Shown piece after piece: positions 1 through 5,800 of a stretch of DNA of 6,062 nucleotides; position 1 is the stretch's first letter, and each line of letters starts with the position of its first letter. Source of the DNA: Planctomycetota bacterium (lineage in GTDB: Bacteria; Planctomycetota; MHYJ01; JACQXL01; JAVHLO01). Position numbers and translations under genes: made by a program. The notes beneath the pieces were generated by a model. That model was given only the letters and a program-made list of their open reading frames with translations, had not been told where the DNA came from and searched no databases. The stretch spans positions 1-6,062 of the forward strand of contig JAVHLO010000222.1 in the NCBI GenBank assembly GCA_031082105.1, read 5' to 3'.

Positions 1-29
1 TCAAATTCAACCTGCCGCGCACGCCTCAT

Positions 30-1724
30 TTGTCGGAGCCGGGTCGTTTGGGATTTGGAGCTTGGAGTTTATTTGGGACTTGGGATTTGGAGCTTGGTGC
101 TTGTTTTCGAAGCTTTGACCGTCGTATTTCTTCTGGAAGGTCCAGTTCTTTCTTCCTGCTCCTCGCGGGGATGATTGCCGTCCTTTCGAGCTCGTGCGCT
201 CGCGAGAATCTCGCAAGTCGCCTGGACTACGTCGGCCCGGCGCGCGAGTCGAACGCCGCGGACCAGCCGGTCGCGAGCATGCCCCAGCCGATCCCCGAAA
301 GCGGACCTGTCGACTTGACCATTACCGGCGCGATCCTCATGGCCGTGGAGAACAACCGGGAGTTCGCGGTCAGTCGCTGCAACCCGGCCATCACGAGGAC
401 GAGCGAAGACGTCGAGCGGGCCGCGTTCGACCCGACGTTGTCCACTGAATGGTCACGGAGGCGTACCGTGACCGATCAGTCGGCGCTGGTCGATGGCGAT
501 GCCGAACGGACCACCGCGGACTCCGACTCCGGTTCGATCGGGCTGGATACTTTCTTCCCGACGGGAACAACCATCGCGTTGGAAGGCCGCGCCGAGTTGG
601 ACGACGATGAAAACAACACCTCGAGCACGAGCCTGTCGATCACCCAATCGCTTCTGAACGGCGCAGGACTGGGCGTGAACCTGGCGAGCCTCAGGCAGGC
701 ACGGCTGGATTCGCGCGCCTCGGAATACGAACTGCGCGGCGTTGCGGAGACGCTCGTCGCGGACGTGGAGAAGACATGCTGGGACTATGTCCTGGCCCTC
801 CGTCAGATCGAGATCTACACGGATTCGCTCAAGCTCGCCGAGCAGCAGCAGACGGAAACGCAGGAGCGCGTAACTGTCGGCAAGCTGGCCGAGACCGAGC
901 TCGCCGCAGCCCGGGCCGAGGTCGCCTTGCGGCGCGAAGACCTCATAAATGCGCGCAGCAGCCTGACCAAGACCCGGTTGCAGCTCGTGCGTTTGCTCAA
1001 CCTCCCGGGTCCCGACCCGTGGAACCGCGAAATCACCGTCAGCACCGCGCCGACCGTGCCGGAAAACGCGCTCGACGGAGTCGCGCTGCATGTTGCCGTG
1101 GCCAACCGGATGCGCACGGATCTCAACCAGGCGCGGCTGGACATCCAGCACGGCGAGCTGGAGGTGGTCAAGACCCGGAACGGGCTGCTGCCGAGACTCG
1201 ACCTCTTCATCACGCTCGGCAGCACGGGGTACGCGAACTCGTTCGGCGGCTCGGTCGAGGACATGGACGGAGACAGCTACGACACGCTGCTGGGCCTGCA
1301 GATGGAGGTCCCGATCGGCAACCGCGAAGCGCGCGCGCGTGACCGGCGGGCCGAGCTGAGCCTCGACCAGTCGAAGATCGCCCTCGAGAACATGGCGCAA
1401 CTCGTGGAGGTCGATGTGCGTTCCGCGCATGTCGACGCCGAGAGCACGAAGGAGCAGATCGCGGCGACCGCGGCCACGCGGAAGTTGAAGGAGGAGACGC
1501 TCCGCGCGGAGACCGAGAAGTTCCGGGTCGGCAAGTCGACTTCGTTCCTGGTGGCACAGGCGCAGCGGGACCTAGTCTCGAGCCAGATCTCGGAAGTCCA
1601 GGCCGTGATTGCGCACCTTGAAGCGCTCGTGGAACTGTACCGGCTCGAGGGTTCGCTGCTGGAACGGCGCGGCATCTCCTGCCCGGGCGGCGAACCGGTA
1701 GTAGCCGGGGAACCAAGGAACTGA
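30..1724 (+). CDS. TolC-family outer membrane efflux protein (probable lipoprotein)
   Basis: This is an outer-membrane channel of the OEP/TolC type, which as a trimer spans the outer membrane and periplasm and exports substrates for a tripartite pump. Numbering from TTG at 30, a hydrophobic stretch (about 41-53) ends in SSSC with Cys56, a loose lipobox, so the mature protein is probably lipid-anchored. Two OEP repeats follow (about 95-320 and 350-540). Each has the equatorial VGK signature (V283-K285 and V500-K502) followed by an A/L-rich coiled coil, as in the TolC internal duplication. The start is uncertain. TTG at 48 has GGAG nine bases upstream; TTG at 30 and 87 lack a good site; the first ATG (171) would leave only MIAVLSSSC as signal. 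The frame is open to the left edge, so an upstream start is possible. The 5' codons lie in a heptamer repeat, and the last codons and TGA in an octamer repeat. Its pump partners are not in the window. Confidence 0.9.
   Translation: MSEPGRLGFGAWSLFGTWDLELGACFRSFDRRISSGRSSSFFLLLAGMIAVLSSSCARENLASRLDYVGPARESNAADQPVASMPQPIPESGPVDLTITGAILMAVENNREFAVSRCNPAITRTSEDVERAAFDPTLSTEWSRRRTVTDQSALVDGDAERTTADSDSGSIGLDTFFPTGTTIALEGRAELDDDENNTSSTSLSITQSLLNGAGLGVNLASLRQARLDSRASEYELRGVAETLVADVEKTCWDYVLALRQIEIYTDSLKLAEQQQTETQERVTVGKLAETELAAARAEVALRREDLINARSSLTKTRLQLVRLLNLPGPDPWNREITVSTAPTVPENALDGVALHVAVANRMRTDLNQARLDIQHGELEVVKTRNGLLPRLDLFITLGSTGYANSFGGSVEDMDGDSYDTLLGLQMEVPIGNREARARDRRAELSLDQSKIALENMAQLVEVDVRSAHVDAESTKEQIAATAATRKLKEETLRAETEKFRVGKSTSFLVAQAQRDLVSSQISEVQAVIAHLEALVELYRLEGSLLERRGISCPGGEPVVAGEPRN
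50..103. repeat. Heptamer tandem array, consensus GGRRYTT
   Basis: Seven heptamers of the form GGGATTT, GGAGCTT, GGAGTTT, GGGACTT and GGTGCTT run head to tail, interrupted once by ATTT at 71-74. This creates an 18-base direct repeat (48-65 and 80-97, 32 bases apart). It sits at the junction between the upstream spacer and the channel gene and has no stop in the gene's frame, so the reading frame passes through it. From memory, similar GGGATTTGGAGCTTGG-type elements recur between genes in many environmental genomes; that could not be checked here. Function is unknown. Confidence 0.8.
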
Positions 1725-1769
1725 AGGACGAAAGAGCGAAAGAACGGAAGAACCAAAGAACGAAAGAGC
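1709..1769. repeat. Octamer tandem array, consensus AGAACGAA
   Basis: Seven and a half consecutive 8-base units run from inside the channel gene into the spacer. They include GGAACCAA, GGAACTGA, AGGACGAA, AGAGCGAA and AGAACGAA, and the last partial unit is AGAGC. The second unit contains the TGA at 1722-1724 that ends the gene, and the codons for the final residues EPRN come from the first two units. The array is purine-only apart from one or two C (and the single T of the stop) per unit. It has the same period and layout (purine-rich, one C at the fifth position) as the array at 5142-5189, but a different sequence. Confidence 0.8.
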
Positions 1770-1817
1770 ATGGAGCGCTGGCTCGCATTATCCATGAAGG
1801 TTTGTAGTAAGGCACGT

Positions 1818-1872
1818 AGCCGCAGCGGAGTGCCGTCGTTTCCTGGAAGAAGACGCCAATCCGGCTGCGGCT
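1818..1872. repeat. Possible long hairpin (inverted repeat)
   Basis: The 12 bases at 1818-1829 (AGCCGCAGCGGA) are perfectly complementary to 1860-1872 apart from a single bulged G, with a loop of 30 bases. The left arm also contains a smaller local alternative: GGCAC at 1811-1815 can pair with GTGCC at 1830-1834 around CCG-CAG-CGG. No T-run follows either stem, so it is not a typical intrinsic terminator. It could be a transcript-stabilising structure or part of another dispersed repeat. Confidence 0.45.
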
Positions 1873-1999
1873 CTCTGGAATGGTGTTTTCGCACGTGCTG
1901 CCGCATTTTGTCGGGCGATTGTGCCTCGCCGTGTTTTTGAGTGTCTTGTTGGCCGCAATGGCATTGTGCAGGGTCTTCTCCTTTGTCCGTGTACTGTGA

Positions 2000-2014
2000 A
2001 TTTGGAGCTCGGTG
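2000..2014 (+). promoter_or_regulatory. Shine-Dalgarno-like site within a repeat remnant
   Basis: GGAG at 2004-2007 lies nine bases before the ATG at 2017 and supports that start for the DUF3750 gene. The 15 bases around it match positions 85-99 of the heptamer array at the left edge at 14 of 15 positions (ATTTGGAGCTCGGTG against ATTTGGAGCTTGGTG). The translation signal may therefore derive from a fragment of that repeat family, although a chance match of this length cannot be excluded. Confidence 0.5.
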
Positions 2015-2016
2015 AG

Positions 2017-2718
2017 ATGTCAACCTTCGACCGGAAGTCGGGCAGGAACCCGCGCGCGATGGCCGTCATGTTTGCGGTCTTGTGCGCGGTGGCGGTGGCG
2101 GGATGCGGTTCCACGGGCGCGTACACTCAGGTTTCCGACTCGCCGACAGAATGCACCGCGCAACTGAGAAGCGCGACCCTGCCCGGATGGCTGAGCTTGT
2201 TCGCGGACCACAACTGGTTCGTTGTCTACGACCCTTCTGAGGAAGCGTGGCACCGCTGGGAGGTCTGGGTAAAGGAGAAGGAATGCGTGGTCAAGGACTT
2301 CTTGCACCCCGACAAGGGGGTCGGTGGGGGGCCATATCGGATCGAGAGAGAATGGCGCGGTGATGCGGCCAGGCGGATCAGCGATACGCTTGAAACGTCC
2401 ATGGCCGAATACCCGCATCGAGATACCTATCGCGTGTGGCCCGGCCCGAACTGCAACACCTACGCCAATTGGATTCTGAAAGAGTCGAAGACAAGCTCTG
2501 ATCTCGGTCCCAAGGGGATCGGGAAAGACTACCTGGGTCTTCTGGGCGCAGGCACGACTTCCACCCGGACCGGTGTCCAGCTTGAAAGCCCGCTGGTGGG
2601 CTTGAGAATCGGGCTGGACGATGGGGTTGAAGTCCACGTTCTCTGCCTCACCTTCGGGATTGATTTGTTCACTCCGGCCATAAAGACGCCGTTGGGCAGG
2701 CTGGGGTTTCCGGAATGA
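2017..2718 (+). CDS. DUF3750-family lipoprotein
   Basis: This 233-residue protein starts at ATG 2017, chosen because GGAG lies nine bases upstream and the start gives a well-formed lipoprotein signal. Basic residues (R6, K7, R10, R13) precede a hydrophobic stretch (about 15-28) and a VAGC lipobox with Cys30. The mature part matches my memory of the DUF3750 family: HNWFVVYDP (H65 on), WHRWEVW (78-84), GGGPYRIEREWRG, a YPHRDTYRVWPGPN block (PGPN at 142-145), GIGKDYLG, and a C-terminal glycine-rich run ending GVEVHVLCLTFGIDLF and LGRLGFPE. The length suits a single-domain member. Its function is unknown; the signal places it in the envelope. The order of H65 followed by N145-C146-N147 recalls the His-then-Cys order of permuted papain-like folds (LRAT, PPPDE), which is only an inference. 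It stands alone between two repeat-bearing spacers. Confidence 0.85.
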   Translation: MSTFDRKSGRNPRAMAVMFAVLCAVAVAGCGSTGAYTQVSDSPTECTAQLRSATLPGWLSLFADHNWFVVYDPSEEAWHRWEVWVKEKECVVKDFLHPDKGVGGGPYRIEREWRGDAARRISDTLETSMAEYPHRDTYRVWPGPNCNTYANWILKESKTSSDLGPKGIGKDYLGLLGAGTTSTRTGVQLESPLVGLRIGLDDGVEVHVLCLTFGIDLFTPAIKTPLGRLGFPE

Positions 2719-2888
2719 CAGGCTTTCGTTCCTTTTCCCTGACTCGTGAATAGTGCCGGTCGCAATATGAAGCGCCGAGTCTTTGAACACCGCGAATAAA
2801 CGCGAACGGACGCGAATACCGAATCGGAAATTGGCGTGAATTCGCGTTCATTGGCGGTTTCCACCGTGCAGGATTGTGACGTGCCATC
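2719..2888. other. Spacer between DUF3750 gene and cyclase gene
   Basis: This non-coding gap is dominated by the inverted decamer repeat at 2792-2855. Upstream of the cyclase ATG, the only Shine-Dalgarno-like sequence is AGGA at 2870-2873, 15 bases before the start, which is further than usual. No convincing promoter was found. Confidence 0.6.
2792..2855. repeat. Inverted pair of decamer-based repeats
   Basis: The left arm holds three 10-base units starting GCGAA (2792, 2802, 2812). The right arm (2834-2855), read on the minus strand, has the same pattern (GCCAATGAAC, GCGAATTCAC). The 22-base arms are complementary at 17 positions, with 20 bases between them, so RNA or single-stranded DNA could fold here. 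From memory, GCGAATNNACGCGAA-type elements are common between genes in environmental genomes; this was not searched. It may act as a transcript-end structure for the DUF3750 gene, but no T-run is present. Confidence 0.65.
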
Positions 2889-5800
2889 ATGAAATGCCCG
2901 AAATGTAATAGCGAGGTCCCGGACACGGCGAGATTCTGCAGCGAGTGCGCCGCGCCGCTCAGGGTGCCCGAACCGCTGCCGCTCAGGGAGAACCGCATCG
3001 CCACCGTCCTCTTTTCGGACCTCTCCGGCTTCACGAGCATGACCGAGCAGCTCGGCCACGAGGAGACGGCCGAACTCACCGCGGACCTCTTCCGGCGGTT
3101 CGAGCCCATCATCGAATCCTACAACGGTCACCTCGACAAGTACATCGGCGATGCCGTGATGGCGCTCTTCGGCGCGCCGACGGCGCACGAGGATGACCCC
3201 GTGCGCGCCATCCTCTGCGCGCTCGAGATGCAGGACGCGCTCGCAAGCTTCAACCGCCACCACGGGACACAGATGGCGATGCGGATCGGGATAAACACCG
3301 GCGAGGTCGCCGCAGGAAAACCCACCGAAAAGGGCGGCTACACCGTTGTCGGCGACGCAGTCAATGTCGCACAGAGACTCGAATCGAAGGCCTCGCCGGG
3401 CAGGGTGCTCGTGGGACTGGCGACCCAGAAGCTCGCACAACATCGGTTCACCTTCCGCGAGCTCCCGCCAACCGCCGTCAAGGGGCGTCGCGAACCGGTT
3501 CAGCCCTTCGAGGTGGTCGCCCCGCGGGACGTCAAGTCGCTTCTCGAACAGCGAACCGGCCCGACGACCGCAATGGTCGGCCGCGATGATGAACTGCAGC
3601 GACTGAAGGAGCTCTTCGACGATGCGCTTACTCACAGCCGCTGCCGCTGCGCGATCGTCACCGGCGAAGCCGGGGTGGGCAAATCGCGGCTGGTCTATGA
3701 ATTCCACCAATGGCTCGCGGACGACCCGCGCGCGGTGAAGATCCTTCGCGGCCGCTGTCTTCCCTATGCCGCGCCGCCGCTCGGCCCGTTTCGCGAGATA
3801 TTCAGAGGCTGCTACGACATCAGGGCGGGGATGGCCGCGCATCTCTGCCGGGAAACTCTCGCACGATGTATCTCCGAAGAGATGTCGGACCTCGTGGCCG
3901 CGGGGCGCGTGAAGGCCGGGACCGAACTTGAAAACCTCACGCACCTGGTCGGGTTGGCGATCGGGATAGACTTCCCCGAGGCGCGCATCATGGCGCTGCC
4001 GATAGATCGCCGCAGAGAGGAATGCTTCTACGCGCTGACGATGCTCGTGGAGGCGATGGCGCGCAGAAGCCTGTCCGGAAACCGTAACGCCGCCGTCCCG
4101 GCGACAGATTCCCGGATAGGTTCCATGTCGCCGCTGCTGATCGACATCGAAGACATGCACTGGGCGGATGAAGAAACGGCGGCGCTGCTCGTCCATCTGC
4201 TTGAGCGGCTCGTCGATCTGCCCGTCTTCTTCCTCATCAGCGCCCGCGACGAGATCGAACGACGCCCGTTCGGCGAGCGGCTCATGTCGCGGGCTGATAT
4301 CACCAGGGTCAGGCTGAAGGAACTGGGAAAGGACCGAATTGCCGAGCTTCTGGAACGGCTGATGGGCGCACCGGTCGAGGATTCGCTCCTCGCGGATCTC
4401 ATCGGCCGCACCGCGGGGAACCCGTACTTCGTGGAAGAGATCGCGCGGTACATCATGGAAAAGGGGCTGGCCGCGCAGGAAGACGGAAAGTGGCGACTCC
4501 ACGCGCTGCCCGCCCATTCACCCGCCACGGGCGGGACACGCAGGATCGCGGGACAGCCGACCGCTTCCTCGAGCGGCGATAAGGGCGCCACGAAGGGGAC
4601 AAGGGTAATGCCCGTCATCCCGGACTCGCTCGAGGGACTGCTCGGCGCCCGGATAGACGGGCTCGAGAGCCGCGAACGCGAGGCGATCCGCCGCGCGTCA
4701 GTGATCGGCCGCGTATTCTGGGAAGGGGCCGTCGAAGAGCTCGCGATGCGCAGCGTGACCGCGGAGTTCGCGGCGTTGAAGGCGGCGGGCTTCATCTTCC
4801 TCCAGCGCGGAAGCATGCTCCAGCAGGAGATGGAGTACATCTTCAAACACATGTTGTTGCGTGACGCGGCGTACAGGAGGTTGACAAAGAAGGAGAAACA
4901 GGAACTCCATGGCAAGGTCGCGCGCTGGATGGAGGAACGGCTTGGAGGCGCGCCGGGTGAGCTCGTGCAACTTGCGGCATACCACAACGCCGAAGCGGGA
5001 CTGTTGGACAACGCGCTCGCACACTGGGAGAAGGCGGGCGACATCGCGCTCGAGGCGGCGATGTTGGACGGCGCCGTCGGGTGCTGCAAGGAGGGGATCC
5101 ACATCATCGAAGAGATGTCGGGGGAGGAACAGGGGACAAGGAGATCGGGAGATCAGAAAATCGGGGGATCAGGAGATCGGGAAATCAGGGACGGGCGACC
5201 GCGGGAGGACGAGGCTCCCGCCGGGCCGGGAACTGTCATTCCCGCGCAAGCGGGAATCCAGGCGTCAATGGCCTCATCCGCACACCGGGATGAGCGCGCA
5301 CTCGCCCTGTCGAGACGCAAGGCCGCGCTGATGGAAAAGTGCGCGGAGGCGCTTGCGCTCAAAGGAGACACTCAAGAAGCGATCGACAGCCTCGAAACCG
5401 CACTCACCCTGACGGATGAACCCGGGACGAAGGCCCGACTCCTGAGGAAGCTCGGAGGTCACCGGCATATACAGGGGAAGGTGGAGGAGGCAAAGGCGCT
5501 GTACGCGTCCGCCCTCGGGTATGTGGCCGACAAGGCGGTCCCGGAAGAGGTCCGGGTGCTTCTGGCACTGGGTTGGCTGGAAGGCGATGCGGTGGGCAAT
5601 TTCGTGGAGGCGGAGCGCCTCGCGCGGAAGGCGATGCAGATTACCGAGAACATGCCGGAGGCGAAGTCTGCCGGCAAGGCGGACCGCGAGAGACTCCACG
5701 CCATGTGCAGGAGGAATCTCGGGGTCTTCGCGCACGGGCGGGGAGACCTCCCCGCCGCGGAGCGGATCCTTGCGGAGGTCCTGGTACACTACGAAGCTCG

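Larger units (their letters stand above)
1770..2016. other. Spacer between channel gene and DUF3750 gene
   Basis: No coding potential is convincing here. The frame of the next gene is open back to GTG 1921, but that extension would bury the lipoprotein signal. The left half contains the hairpin listed at 1818-1872. The right half ends in a copy of the GGAGCTTGG-type sequence (2000-2014). I looked for a promoter: TTGTGC (1964) and TACTGT (1992) are 22 bases apart, which is too far for a standard sigma-70 site. No U-run terminator was seen. Confidence 0.6.

Noticed and set aside
7..216. A 69-codon minus-strand frame at the left edge
   Set aside because: Its central part is the reverse translation of the heptamer array; there is no other sign of a gene.
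453..1430. A 325-codon open frame on the minus strand
   Set aside because: It is the antisense of the channel gene body, rich in R, H and V with no domain, and the plus strand shows both OEP repeats.
1818..1872. Intrinsic terminator for the channel gene
   Set aside because: The stem has a long loop and no T-run follows; the TTTT at 1884-1887 is too far away.
1964..1997. Sigma-70 promoter for the DUF3750 gene
   Set aside because: The best-matching hexamers are 22 bases apart and each is a weak match.
1921..2016. Upstream GTG start for the DUF3750 gene
   Set aside because: It would add 32 residues before the lipoprotein signal, placing the lipobox Cys at residue 62, and has no good ribosome-binding site. 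ATG 2017 fits both criteria.
2529..4517. A 662-codon open frame on the minus strand
   Set aside because: It lies opposite the cyclase and DUF3750 genes, has no recognisable motif and a composition typical of antisense frames in GC-rich genes. The plus-strand frame carries clear catalytic motifs.
5142..5257. CRISPR-like array
   Set aside because: The repeats are 8 bases long with no unique spacers between them, lie within a coding frame, and there are no cas genes.
5238..5257. Evidence of a Neisseria genome or a Neisseria phage integration site
   Set aside because: The dRS3-like pattern is short and similar repeats occur in many bacteria. Nothing else in the window suggests Neisseria or a prophage.
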